From Anaerolinea sp. (GTDB taxonomy: Bacteria; Chloroflexota; Dehalococcoidia; Tepidiformales; Tepidiformaceae), in contig PNKC01000005.1 of NCBI GenBank assembly GCA_013822275.1, positions 1 to 64,000 of the forward strand: DNA of 64,000 nucleotides. The letters are read 5' to 3'. The notes under the pieces were generated by a model. That model searched no databases. It saw nothing but the letters and a program-made list of their open reading frames with translations, and was not told the origin of the DNA. The first letter of the stretch is position 1. Each line of letters opens with the position of its first letter. Below, in pieces: positions 9,177 through 18,877 of this stretch. A program made the translations under genes and the position numbers.

Positions 9177-10440
9177 TCAGGGCGCAATCACCCCTACCGG
9201 CTGCGGCAGGATGGCCATCCCCGCGAACTGGCCACCCACCCGCACCGTCCGTGGCGCGTCCGGTGGTTCGGCACGCCCCGTGCAGCCCAGGCTTGGCTCT
9301 CCCCAACGATCGACCGCCGGCTGGATGGCGTGGGCGCAGTCGGTCGTAAACAGCCGGTCGCCGTACCACTGGCGATGGAGTTCGGCGAGGTCGGCGACAC
9401 GCTCCGGCGCCCCAAACGATGTCCCGTTCTGCGTGCGCACCACATAGGCCGTCTGCTTGTCGATGGAAAGGTCTTCGCAGTTCGGCGCTTCCTGCTGAGT
9501 GAAGACGAACTGCGTCCCATCTGGCGACCACTCCCACGGGCTGAAGACGAGAGATTCGCTTCGACCGCGGACGGGAACAGACCCGTCATCGAGACCTCGA
9601 ATCAACCACTCGTGCGACCCCACGAACATGCACCCGACCCCGCCCACGTTGCCTGCCCACATCGTGCCCGTCGGGGACACGTTCCCGTAACCTTCGACAG
9701 CCTCGATGCGCACCCGGCCGTCGAGGAAGATGGTGGCGAGTGAGCCCCACATCTCGGTGTGGGTGGCGGTGCTTACGAGGATACCGGTGCCATCGGCCCG
9801 CCAGTGGAGCTCAGAGAAGTGGCCGCGCATCCCCTCGAAGCGGCCGTCGCCCTGACGCACCCGGAACGACTCCTTGAGCGTCCCAATGTCGAACACGCGG
9901 AGCTCGCCGAGGTTCGAGGGGTCGTTCCCGCTCACGACAACGGCCACGGACCCGCCGTCCGGAGACACCGCGATGTCCTGCACAACGGCCTCGCCTTCGG
10001 CTTCCAGCAACGGTCGTGGTTGAGTCCCGTCAAGCCGCGTGAACGTCACCTGCTTCTCCGTTGCGATGAAGACATCCCGGCCTGCCAGCGCAACCCCGAC
10101 CGGGTATACGCCCTTGCCGCTGTACTCGAACGACGAGGCGAGCTTGCCGGCGTTCAGATCCCAAACGATGAGCGCCCGGACCGGAAAACCGCGAGCGTCT
10201 GTCCAATCCACTCGAGGCTGGGTGGTGTAGACCGCGAGACGGTGAGACCAGTCGATCCCCATCGGCGTTACGCCCTGAGTGGAAGTCGCAGTGGCCGTTG
10301 GCTCACCGGTGGCCTGCGCGACTGTTGCTGCCGTCGTCGCGGTCGGAGCACCTGGCTTCGATCCGCCGGAACATCCGGATGCGAGCACCGCCACCGCGAA
10401 TGCAAGGGTACAGACCGTCAGACGCGCAGAGTCCGTGCGG
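9177..10440 (-). CDS. Lipoprotein with beta-propeller-like (WD40/TolB-type) repeats; start unresolved
   Basis: LTVCTLAFAVAVLASGC lipobox; PDGGSVAVVVS, SPDGTQFVFTQ. Confidence 0.6.
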
Positions 10441-10467
10441 CATCTCCTCGTTTCAACGCCGGTTTGC

Positions 10468-10581
10468 TTTGAGGACACAAAGACCCGAACGCACGAAGCG
10501 CCACAAAGGTTCCCGAAAATACTCAGCCACCCAACGACCCTTTTGTGCAACTTCGAGCCTTCGCGTCTTCGTGTCCTCAAA
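10468..10581. repeat. Long hairpin element of the CACGAAGG family
   Basis: TTTGAGGACACAAAGACCCGAACGCACGAAG... is the imperfect inverse of ...CTTCGAGCCTTCGCGTCTTCGTGTCCTCAAA (~42-bp arms). Confidence 0.85.
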
Positions 10582-10640
10582 CACAGCCGCCCGGTCTCAG
10601 CGTAGACTTGCCCCCACTCCCACCCCACAGAGGTGCACCG

Positions 10641-11465
10641 ATGGCCAAGGCCACGATCAACGGCGTTGAACTCTTCTACGACGAGCACGGCTCAGGCGAG
10701 CCGATCCTCATCCACCACGGCTACACCGGCTCGCACTACACCTGGGACGACGTGGTCCCGCACCTTGCCGACCGCTACCGCGTCTTCCGCATGGACTGCC
10801 GCGGCACGGTGGACAGCGGCCACCTGGCGGACGGACACACCATCGAACAGTACGCTGCTGACGTCATCGGCATGGCGGACTACCTCGGGCTGGAAAAGTT
10901 CACCTACGTCGGACACAGCATGGGCGGCGTCATCGGCTACGAACTCGGGCTCTCGTATCAGGACCGGCTCAACAAGCTCGTGCTGCTCACGCCAGCGCCC
11001 GCGGACGGCGTGAAGGCGCCGCCGGAGATGCACGCCCGTGCCCGCGCCCTGCGCATGGCCGGAGACGTTGAGACGATGGTGCGGGAGAGCATGGCGGCTG
11101 CCGCGCGGCCCCGCGTCCGGTCCTGGTACGAAGAGGACACGCGCCGCCGGCTGAAGATCTCCGACGCCCACTACGACCAGTCGTGGGATGCGCTCTGCAC
11201 CTACAACAAGGGCTCGCGCCTGGGCGAGATCAAGGTGCCAACGCTGATGATCGCCGCCGCGGCGGACAACCTGCTCACCGCCAACCTCGCCGACTTCGCC
11301 CGCCTGGGCAACGCCACCCTCCACGTCTTCAGCCGCGTCAGCCACGCCGTCCCCAGCGAAGTGCCAGCCGAGCTCGCCAACGTCATCGCCGACTTCGCCA
11401 AGCACGGCGTGGTCACCGCAGCCACCCTCCAGGCGAACCTCCGGGAGATGGCGGGGGCGCGGTAA
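10641..11465 (+). CDS. Alpha/beta hydrolase
   Basis: GEPILIHHGYTGSHYTWDDV; YVGHSMGGVIGYELG. Confidence 0.92.
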   Translation: MAKATINGVELFYDEHGSGEPILIHHGYTGSHYTWDDVVPHLADRYRVFRMDCRGTVDSGHLADGHTIEQYAADVIGMADYLGLEKFTYVGHSMGGVIGYELGLSYQDRLNKLVLLTPAPADGVKAPPEMHARARALRMAGDVETMVRESMAAAARPRVRSWYEEDTRRRLKISDAHYDQSWDALCTYNKGSRLGEIKVPTLMIAAAADNLLTANLADFARLGNATLHVFSRVSHAVPSEVPAELANVIADFAKHGVVTAATLQANLREMAGAR

Positions 11466-11469
11466 GGGG

Positions 11470-11504
11470 GCTATCGGTTGTCGGCCGCCGGCTGTCGGCC
11501 ACCG
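11470..11504. repeat. Heptanucleotide tandem array (GCTATCG GTTGTCG GCCGCCG GCTGTCG GCCACCG)
   Basis: Five 7-nt units immediately after the hydrolase stop. Confidence 0.8.
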
Positions 11505-11612
11505 GCGCTGCCTCATACAGCCGGACGGTTGCCACGGGATGTGATCCCGCGTCGCCAAGCGGGGTCTTGTCCGCCGGGGGCGGACCGCGGTCCTTTGCGG
11601 TACGGTGGGAGC

Positions 11613-13589
11613 ATGTCCGCGCAAGGGAGTCCCAGACGGCTCCTCCGCGATATGTCCCGGCGCCGCAAAGCGGTTGCTCTTGCCCTTGGGGCCGGGGTAG
11701 CTGTCCTTGCGGTGATCGGGGTGACGCTGGCCGTCCGGTCAGGTGGCGACACGGCCCCCACAAGCCCGGCAACCCCAGCCCAAAGCGAGCCAACCCGGAC
11801 CGCGGCAACTGAGACCCCGAGCAAGGCGCAGCTCCTCTACTGTCCGCCCGAAGTTGGCGAGGCGGTGTGTGACTTCGCTGCCGCGGCTGAAGGCTGGCTT
11901 CAGAGGCGCGAAGTCGGGCAGTTGGTGGACTCTGGCGGCCCCATGGACACACCCGAGGAACGCGCCGCGCTCCTCCGGACCATTGAGACCGGCTTCGCGG
12001 CGACGGGCTCCGTGGCCCCCACCTTGCGCAGCATCGCCTGCCCCGTCGGCCGCGACCCCACGCTGGGGATTCTGCCCGCGAGCTGCGACAAGAACTTCAC
12101 GCTCGTCTTCGCTACGGTGAACGAAGGGGCGCTGCCGGAGAGCGGAGGCGTCATCTCGCTCGGCTACAGCAGCGAGCCGCGTGGCCCGCAACTCGTTGGC
12201 CACCTCGTGGCGGCTCCTTCCGAGCGTGCATACCTTCTCCGAGGTCCGAACGCCAACGGCTGTCCGGTCGCTGGGACCGCCCAGAATCCCGAGGGCTGCG
12301 CCGGGGTGAAGGTCTACCCGGTGGAAGTCCTCGCCCCTGGCAGGGCGCCGGCTGTGGTCGGCGGTACCGAGACGATTGGCGGAGTTGAGGTGAAACAGCT
12401 CCGGATGGGGGGCGAAGCGGCGCTGCCGAAGGACTTCGTGGTCTACCTCTCGCCGGTCCCCTACGCGACGGACAGCAACCCGGTCCTCCTCTGGCGGGTG
12501 TACAAGGACGGCAAGGGAGAGATCCGCCGCGATGACCTGTTCGCCAACCTGAAGCAGCAGTTCGGGCCACTGGCCATCGTTTCGTGGGTCGGGGACGAAC
12601 GCATGGCCTGGATCGTCGTCGTCTCCTGTCCTGAGACGCGCTGCCGAGGGGTTTCCGTCGGCGGCTGGGAGGGCGAGTTCGAGGTCCACGCGTCCGAAGA
12701 CGGCGGCATGACCTGGCACCGCTTTCCCCCGGTCCCCGGCTCGGCTGTCCCGGCGACGGCGTTCCCTGCGGCAATTACAGCGGAGGGCGTGCTGATGCGT
12801 CATTTCCTGGGCCACGATGCGGAGGATGGCATTCGCTACCGGTTCTTTTTGCACCCAACGGGGCAGGAGGTCGTTGCCCCCGGACTGCGCGTGACGCCCC
12901 GGATCGTCCCGGGGTTCGGCCTCGCCTGGGAGTGGGACGAGACGGAAAACCGCGGCTATGCGCCCATCCCCGGCTACGACGCGACGGGCAGCGTCCTGAA
13001 ACAAACCGCGCTGACGCCCAACCTCCAGGCCCGGCTGATTGCCAGGACGCCGGACGGGTCCATCTACGCGACGTGGCGGTACGTGAAAGACCGCGCCACC
13101 GACCCGCACCCGCCCACGGACTACGTCGGCCGCATCGACAGCAACGGCAAGCCCATGGTGCTTTTCACGCCCGGCCCAATCGACCTCGTCGTGTTCAAGC
13201 GGCCTTTCTTCGCTGGTGCTGACCTGCTGCTGACCAATGTGAATCTGCCGGCGACGAGCGGGCCGTTCGACGTACCGGCGGCGCTCGTGGACCTGAAGAG
13301 CGGCCTTGTCCAGCCGGTGCGCGAACTCTCCGGCGGGTTGGTCGACAACCAACAACCGTTCGTGAGCGGGGTGGTGCCTGGCGCGGTTGTCCGCGTCGCC
13401 ACCGGCGGTGATTGCCTGAACGTCCGTGACGAGCCTTCGGTGACGGCGACCAGCCTGGGCTGCTTCAAGGACGCCGTGCTCCTCGCCGACCGCGGCCAGT
13501 CGACCTCAGTCGGAGCGATCACCTGGGTCGCCGTCTCGACCCCCGACGGCCGTCCGGGCTGGGCAAGCGCCGAGTTCCTCGAACGCTGA
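11613..13589 (+). CDS. Membrane-anchored secreted protein with C-terminal SH3-like domain
   Basis: N-terminal TM AVALALGAGVAVLAVIGVTLAV; C-term GDCLNVRDEPSVTATSLGCF...GWASAEFL. Confidence 0.75.
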   Translation: MSAQGSPRRLLRDMSRRRKAVALALGAGVAVLAVIGVTLAVRSGGDTAPTSPATPAQSEPTRTAATETPSKAQLLYCPPEVGEAVCDFAAAAEGWLQRREVGQLVDSGGPMDTPEERAALLRTIETGFAATGSVAPTLRSIACPVGRDPTLGILPASCDKNFTLVFATVNEGALPESGGVISLGYSSEPRGPQLVGHLVAAPSERAYLLRGPNANGCPVAGTAQNPEGCAGVKVYPVEVLAPGRAPAVVGGTETIGGVEVKQLRMGGEAALPKDFVVYLSPVPYATDSNPVLLWRVYKDGKGEIRRDDLFANLKQQFGPLAIVSWVGDERMAWIVVVSCPETRCRGVSVGGWEGEFEVHASEDGGMTWHRFPPVPGSAVPATAFPAAITAEGVLMRHFLGHDAEDGIRYRFFLHPTGQEVVAPGLRVTPRIVPGFGLAWEWDETENRGYAPIPGYDATGSVLKQTALTPNLQARLIARTPDGSIYATWRYVKDRATDPHPPTDYVGRIDSNGKPMVLFTPGPIDLVVFKRPFFAGADLLLTNVNLPATSGPFDVPAALVDLKSGLVQPVRELSGGLVDNQQPFVSGVVPGAVVRVATGGDCLNVRDEPSVTATSLGCFKDAVLLADRGQSTSVGAITWVAVSTPDGRPGWASAEFLER

Positions 13590-13725
13590 CAGCCGCGCCC
13601 GGCGCCTGCTGCCGCGAAGCCGCGCCCCAATTTAGAACCGCGCCCAGCGGGAGCGGGACGATGCCACGGTTCCCGCCGCACTCCCGGGACACCCAGCCGC
13701 GGCTTTGCAAGCCGCTCCGTTCCCC

Positions 13726-13753
13726 GGGCTCTTTGCTCTGGGCTCTTTGCTCT
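13726..13753. repeat. Heptanucleotide tandem array (GGGCTCT TTGCTCT GGGCTCT TTGCTCT)
   Basis: Four 7-nt units upstream of holB. Confidence 0.9.
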
Positions 13754-13795
13754 CTCCTCCCGCCGCCGCGCGGCGTACGCTACCCTTGTCCCTCA

Positions 13796-14908
13796 ATGCA
13801 TCCCCTCATCGGCCACGCCGGCATTGCCCGCGAACTGCGCGCCCTCGCGACCAGCAGCGAGCCGCCACACGCGCTCCTCTTCGCGGGCCCGGATGGCACC
13901 GGCCGCACCGCCCTCGCCATCCAGTACGCGATGATGCTCAACTGCGAGCGGAACCGCGCCACCGAGCCACCATCCGCCGGTGCTGCCCTCTTCGACATGG
14001 ACGCGGTCCCGGCCACTCGGGACTCGGGACTCGGGACTCGGGACTCCATCCCCTGCGGCGAGTGCCGCGCCTGCCACCTCATCTCGGAGGGCACACACCC
14101 CGACGTCATCACCGTCTCGCCGGGAGACACGCTCTGCCGCCCGCGCCCCAACGAAAGCAGCCACGAGAAGCACCCCACCTCGCGCGATATCCGCATCTGC
14201 CAGGTGCGCGGGATAATCGATTTGGCCGCCCGCTACCCCTTCGAAGCGAAGTACCGGATGGTGATTGTCGACCCGGCGGAGCGGCTCGCGCGGGAAGCCG
14301 CCCACACGATCCTCAAGACGCTCGAAGAGCCGCCGGGGCACACCGTTTTCGCGCTCATCACGGCCGCGCCGGAGGCGATCATCGAGACGATCATCAGCCG
14401 TTGCCGCCGCATCACGGTGCGGACGGTTCCGCGGGCGGAGATCGAGGCGGGGCTCGTGGCGCGGGGCATCGAACCCACCCTCGCGGCGCGTTCGGCGGAG
14501 GCTGCCCGCGGGAAGCCGGGCGTCGCCATCGGGTTTGCGGCCAAGCCCGACCTGATGGGGGACCGGGAGCGGCTGCTGCAGGTCTGCGCCCTCGTTGCGG
14601 CCGGCCGGACGGCCGAGCGCTTCCGCCACGCCAACGAACTGGCGGAGCAGTGGCGCCGCGACCGCGCAACGGTGCTCAACACCCTGGACATCTGGGAGTC
14701 GTTCTGGGAGGCGCGCCTGGCGGAGTCAGCAGGCGGCGACCCCCAGGATACGCGCGACGCCCTGCGCGCAATCGAAGCCGTCATGCACTGCCGCGCGGAC
14801 CTCCTCGCCCAGGTCCAAACGCGCCCCGCGCTCGAGCTGATGCTGCTGAGTTTCCCGCGGGTTACACTTCCCATAACCGTAGAGGAACCAACCGCAGCTC
14901 ATGCGTGA
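13796..14908 (+). CDS. holB: DNA polymerase III subunit delta'
   Basis: LLFAGPDGTGRTALA, CGECRACHLI zinc module, LAREAAHTILKTLEEPPGHTVFALIT. Confidence 0.85.
   Translation: MHPLIGHAGIARELRALATSSEPPHALLFAGPDGTGRTALAIQYAMMLNCERNRATEPPSAGAALFDMDAVPATRDSGLGTRDSIPCGECRACHLISEGTHPDVITVSPGDTLCRPRPNESSHEKHPTSRDIRICQVRGIIDLAARYPFEAKYRMVIVDPAERLAREAAHTILKTLEEPPGHTVFALITAAPEAIIETIISRCRRITVRTVPRAEIEAGLVARGIEPTLAARSAEAARGKPGVAIGFAAKPDLMGDRERLLQVCALVAAGRTAERFRHANELAEQWRRDRATVLNTLDIWESFWEARLAESAGGDPQDTRDALRAIEAVMHCRADLLAQVQTRPALELMLLSFPRVTLPITVEEPTAAHA
14015..14047. repeat. Heptanucleotide tandem array ACTCGGG x4 plus partial unit, inside holB
   Basis: ACTCGGGACTCGGGACTCGGGACTCGGGACTC, translated as TRDSGLGTRDS. 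Confidence 0.95.
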
Positions 14909-16397
14909 ACCACAGTCTTCCGTCGCCGGCGTGCGCTTTCGCAACGCCGGCAAGATCTTCTATTTCCACGCCGCCGGGATGCGGCTCGAACCGGGCGAAT
15001 ACGTCGTGGTGGAGACCGTGCGTGGCCCGGAGATCGCCAAGGTCGTCATCGGGCCGGACCAGGTGGTCGTCAACGAGCTCGGCCGCGAAGAGCTGAAGCC
15101 CATCCTCCGCCTCGCGACCGAGGCCGATATCCGGCGCGCCGATGCCCTCAAGCAAGAAGCCGAAGCACTCCTCCCCGAAGTGAGGCGTCTTGCCGTGGAT
15201 GCCGGGTTTCCCGCCCACATCGAAGGAGCCGACTTCACCCTCGACCGGCGACGGCTGACGCTCGCCTTCGGCAGCGAAGACCGGCTGGACTACCGCGACA
15301 TCGTCCGCAAGGTCGCCGACCGCTACGGCGTGAAAGTGGACATGCGCCAGATGGGGTCTCGTGACCGGGCGAAGCTGGCCGGCGGCTACGGCATCTGCGG
15401 GCGCGAACTCTGCTGTTCCAGCTGGCTGACCACTTTTCCCTCCATCTCAATCCGGATGGCCAAGGAACAGGACCTGCCCCTCAACCCGCAGAAGATCAGC
15501 GGGCTCTGTGGGCGCCTGCTCTGCTGCCTTTCGTACGAAGAAGAAGGCTACAAGGAGATGCGCAAGTCGCTGCCGAAGATCGGCCAGCGTTGCAGCACGC
15601 CAACCGGCGAAGGGCGGGTCATCGGCGTCAACATCCTTCGCCGCCAGGTCACGCTTGTCGTCGACGGCCAGCGGCTGGAGGTCGGCGACCGCGACCTTGG
15701 CCTGGTGGTGCGCTGGGACACCACGAGCAAGATAGGCGACCCGCCGCCGAGCATCAGCCGCGCCGACGCTATCGCCCAGGGGATGATCGAAGCCACGGAG
15801 GAAGACCTCCTCGACGCCGCCCGTAAAGAAGCTGGCGACGACAGCTGGGGCGGGTCGACCACGGAGCCGGGCCCCGGCCGGGGGCGACTGCCGGGAGGTG
15901 GACCTCGCAAGCAGGGTGGCGGGAGGCCGCCTCGCGGCGCCGCGCCGCAGCCCCAGCCACCGGCCGCGCGCGAGGCAGCCAGCAGGCGTCCGCAACAACA
16001 GGCTCAACCTCCAGCCGAACGTCCCGCCGGCCGCGAACGTGGCCAGCAGCGCGGCGAGGGCCGCCCACAACACGGCGTCGGGGCTCCGCGCCCGCAAGGC
16101 GGGCAGCCTGCCCAGGGCCAACCGCAGCAGTCGCGTGAAAACCGGCAACCGCGCGGTCAGCGTCGCGGAAGCGGCCAGCAGCAGGGCCCAGGATCAACAC
16201 CGGCCAACGCGGGCGAAGGGCGTGTCTTCCAGCGGTCGCCCGGCGCGAACCCGCCGCCGCCTCGTGATCAGCCAGCCGGCCCGCCGCCAACGCCGGGAGA
16301 AGAGGCCCAGGGACAGGCACGGAGTGCGCGCCGCCGTGGCCGCCGGGGCGGGCGAGGGCGTGGCCAGGGTGAAGGCGGCGGCTCTGCTCAGGCGTGA
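14901..16397 (+). CDS. ricT: PSP1-domain protein (RicT/YaaT-like) with long disordered C-terminal tail
   Basis: GICGRELCCSSWL, ISGLCGRLLCCLSYE; overlaps holB; P/Q/R/G-rich tail of ~190 aa. Confidence 0.85.
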   Translation: MREPQSSVAGVRFRNAGKIFYFHAAGMRLEPGEYVVVETVRGPEIAKVVIGPDQVVVNELGREELKPILRLATEADIRRADALKQEAEALLPEVRRLAVDAGFPAHIEGADFTLDRRRLTLAFGSEDRLDYRDIVRKVADRYGVKVDMRQMGSRDRAKLAGGYGICGRELCCSSWLTTFPSISIRMAKEQDLPLNPQKISGLCGRLLCCLSYEEEGYKEMRKSLPKIGQRCSTPTGEGRVIGVNILRRQVTLVVDGQRLEVGDRDLGLVVRWDTTSKIGDPPPSISRADAIAQGMIEATEEDLLDAARKEAGDDSWGGSTTEPGPGRGRLPGGGPRKQGGGRPPRGAAPQPQPPAAREAASRRPQQQAQPPAERPAGRERGQQRGEGRPQHGVGAPRPQGGQPAQGQPQQSRENRQPRGQRRGSGQQQGPGSTPANAGEGRVFQRSPGANPPPPRDQPAGPPPTPGEEAQGQARSARRRGRRGGRGRGQGEGGGSAQA

Positions 16398-16430
16398 TGG
16401 CTGCCCATCGCCGCGTGGTATCATTCGCGC

Positions 16431-16739
16431 ATGACAGCACCCGATGTAGTGCAGATCGATTCCCTGCTCACGCGGACGCCGGGCGTCTACGGCGGGCGCC
16501 TCTGTCTCGCGGGGACGCGCTACCCGATGACGCAAGTCGCGGTCCACTACCGTGAAGGCATGACGGCGGACGAGATCGTGGCCGAATTCGAGGGGCTCAG
16601 CCTGGCGGCCGTGCATGCGGCCATCGCCTACTACCTGGCGAACCGGGCTGCGGTGGACGCCGAGATCGAGGAAGATACGCAGCTTTACCGCGAGGCCGCC
16701 GCTGCGGACCGGCTTCGGCAAGCCGCCTCAGCCTCGTAG
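16431..16739 (+). CDS. DUF433-like antitoxin
   Basis: RTPGVYGGRLCLAGTRYPMTQVAVHYREGMTADEIVAEFEGLSLAAVHAAIAYY. Confidence 0.85.
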   Translation: MTAPDVVQIDSLLTRTPGVYGGRLCLAGTRYPMTQVAVHYREGMTADEIVAEFEGLSLAAVHAAIAYYLANRAAVDAEIEEDTQLYREAAAADRLRQAASAS

Positions 16740-17093
16740 ATGCCCCTGCGTTTGTACATGGATATGGACTCCCTTCGCCCCGCCGTGATTCGCGGTCTGA
16801 GGGCGAATGGAACCGATGTCCTCACGTCAGCGGAAGCCGGTCACCAACGGCTCAGCGACGAGCGGCAACTCGAATTCGCAACGGCCGAGGGCCGCGCCAT
16901 CTACACGGCGAACCTGGTCGACTTCACGCGGCTGCATGCGGCGTGGATGCGTGCCGGGCGCCATCATCACGGGATCATTGTCCGCATCAACCAGCAGTTG
17001 AGTGTTGGCGACCAGATCAGGGCGCTCGGGCACATTGGCTCAGCGATGCCAGCTGGACTGGAGGATGTTCTGGTCTACCTGGAGAACTGGTAA
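16740..17093 (+). CDS. DUF5615-like PIN-type toxin
   Basis: Starts next to the DUF433 stop; acidic residues D8/D10, ANLVDF. Confidence 0.8.
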   Translation: MPLRLYMDMDSLRPAVIRGLRANGTDVLTSAEAGHQRLSDERQLEFATAEGRAIYTANLVDFTRLHAAWMRAGRHHHGIIVRINQQLSVGDQIRALGHIGSAMPAGLEDVLVYLENW

Positions 17094-17112
17094 GCGCTGC
17101 TCGAGGCACCCA

Positions 17113-17799
17113 TCACTCCAGCCGCTTCACCATCAGCACCCGCCCGTCTATCCCCGTGATCGCCTGGTATTCGGGGTCGGTGCGGGTTTCGATGACTTCG
17201 AAGCCTGACCGTTCGTAGAGGTGGCGGGCCGGGTTGGTGGTTGTGGTCGTCAGGGACATGAGCGCGAACGCCTGGGCGCGGGCGATGCGTCCGGTTTCCG
17301 CGAGCAGCGCTGCGCCAATGCCCTGGTTGCGGCGGTTGGCGTCCACGTGCAGTTCGGCGATGTGGTACGTCCCCGCGGGGGCTGCCATGTGGACCCGTGA
17401 CCGCGCACGCTCCCGGCGGAGGAAGCCGCGAATACCGCGCGGCCCGAAGATCCGCAGCACACCCCAGGCGTTCGCCAGCGATGCGCCCCCCTCCCCACCG
17501 GCCTGCATGAACCCGACCACCTCGGACCCTTCGGCAGCGACTATGGTCCGCGAAAGCGGAGCCTTCCCGGCGATCACACGGCCGAACAGTTCCTGGAGGC
17601 GCGCTGCCCTGCGAGGGTCGCCGTCGGCGAGGCCCAACCGCTCCGCGGATGGCTCATGGCTGAAGATGCGCCTGACCGCAGGCGCGTCAGCGGGGGTTGC
17701 CTGCCGAAACTCGCGTGCCAAGCGGGACTCCTGGCCCGATTGTCCCCCCACAGGCCCGGAACCAATGTAGCCTGTCTGCCCGGCGGTGGACTGAGACAC
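17113..17799 (-). CDS. GNAT N-acetyltransferase
   Basis: ELHVDANRRNQGIGAALLAETGRIARAQ; NPARHLYERSGFEVIETR. Confidence 0.9.
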   Translation of the reverse strand: MSQSTAGQTGYIGSGPVGGQSGQESRLAREFRQATPADAPAVRRIFSHEPSAERLGLADGDPRRAARLQELFGRVIAGKAPLSRTIVAAEGSEVVGFMQAGGEGGASLANAWGVLRIFGPRGIRGFLRRERARSRVHMAAPAGTYHIAELHVDANRRNQGIGAALLAETGRIARAQAFALMSLTTTTTNPARHLYERSGFEVIETRTDPEYQAITGIDGRVLMVKRLE

Positions 17800-17825
17800 G
17801 CCTCACACTTCGCCGCCGGGTGGCG

Positions 17826-18614
17826 CTATCCCCAGAGGCGCTCGATCGCCTCGGCGACCCCACCCTCATCGACGCCGGCAACCACGAGGGACGCGGCGGC
17901 TCTGGCGGGCGGGGTGCTGTTGCCCATCGCCACGGCACAGCCCGCCGCGGCGAACATCGGCAGGTCCACTTCGCTGTCGCCCACCGCCACGGCTTCGGAT
18001 GGGTCGATCCCGGCTGCCGCGCACAGGCTGCGAAGCCCGGAGCCCTTGTCCACCCCTTTCGCGGTGAACGTGTGCAGCACGGCCCCGGCGAAGGAGACGG
18101 CGGTTGCCTGTTCCAGCTCGTCTCGCCAGCCGTCCACCTCCGCGAGGCCGCCGTCGGACCCATGTGTCTCAACCAGGACGGAGAGCAGGCTCGAAAGGTC
18201 CGCGTCGCGGAGGTGAGTCACGGGTTGGAGCCACTCGGGCGCGTTGGTGGCCCACGGCGGCAGGTCGTTGGCTCGGGTGTAGGCCCTGCCGGGCACGGAG
18301 AACGTGGCTGTCCAGCCCTCCCGGTCGCACAGCCCGGCGATGAACGCTGCAAACGCCGGCGAAAGCGGTTTCTGCTCGACGACGCTGCCATCCGCCAGGC
18401 GCACGTCGGCCCCGGCCGATGCGATCGCGGCAACGTTGACCCCAAGCTGGTCGAATGGGCGCCGCGCGGCCTGGTACCAGCGAGCGGTGGCGGGCGCGAT
18501 GATCACGCCCTTTGCCGCGAGCGCATGGAGCGCCTCGGCGTCGCGAGCGCCGACCCTGCCCTGCGAGTTGAGCAGCGTCCCGTCCAGGTCGAGCGCGAGC
18601 AGCCGGTAGGTCAC
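17826..18614 (-). CDS. HAD superfamily (Cof-type) hydrolase
   Basis: LLALDLDGTLLNSQGRVG; AVGDSEVDLPMFAAAGCAVAMGN. Confidence 0.93.
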   Translation of the reverse strand: MTYRLLALDLDGTLLNSQGRVGARDAEALHALAAKGVIIAPATARWYQAARRPFDQLGVNVAAIASAGADVRLADGSVVEQKPLSPAFAAFIAGLCDREGWTATFSVPGRAYTRANDLPPWATNAPEWLQPVTHLRDADLSSLLSVLVETHGSDGGLAEVDGWRDELEQATAVSFAGAVLHTFTAKGVDKGSGLRSLCAAAGIDPSEAVAVGDSEVDLPMFAAAGCAVAMGNSTPPARAAASLVVAGVDEGGVAEAIERLWG

Positions 18615-18628
18615 GCCACGAGTTTAGA

Positions 18629-18806
18629 ACCACGAGGACACCAGGGTCTCTTTGAACCACCGAGACAGCCATCGGCTGTGGGCGATCGGCCAGTGTCCGC
18701 ATTGCCGCGGCACCGGGCGCCCGCCTTCGCGCCGCCGTCAGACTTCGCGGCCACGCCAGGACTTTCTGTGCCGATTCCCCACGAAGAGATTGGCGTCCTG
18801 GTGGTT
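18629..18806. repeat. MITE-like element with ~25-bp imperfect terminal inverted repeats
   Basis: AACCACGAGGACACCAGGGTCTCTT / inverse AACCACCAGGACGCCAATCTCTT; inner heptad array 18668-18695. Confidence 0.6.
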
Positions 18807-18877
18807 GGGACCTCGCCGAGAGCTGACGGTTCTCCGCCCTCAAGCCGTCGTGGTTGACGTTCGCCGCCGTTACGTTC

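Noticed and set aside
11739-13355. 538-aa minus-strand ORF
   Set aside because: Antisense to the SH3-domain secreted protein, which has clear TM and domain signals.
13705-15096. 463-aa plus-strand ORF
   Set aside because: Alternative frame over holB and ricT with R/P/A-rich composition.
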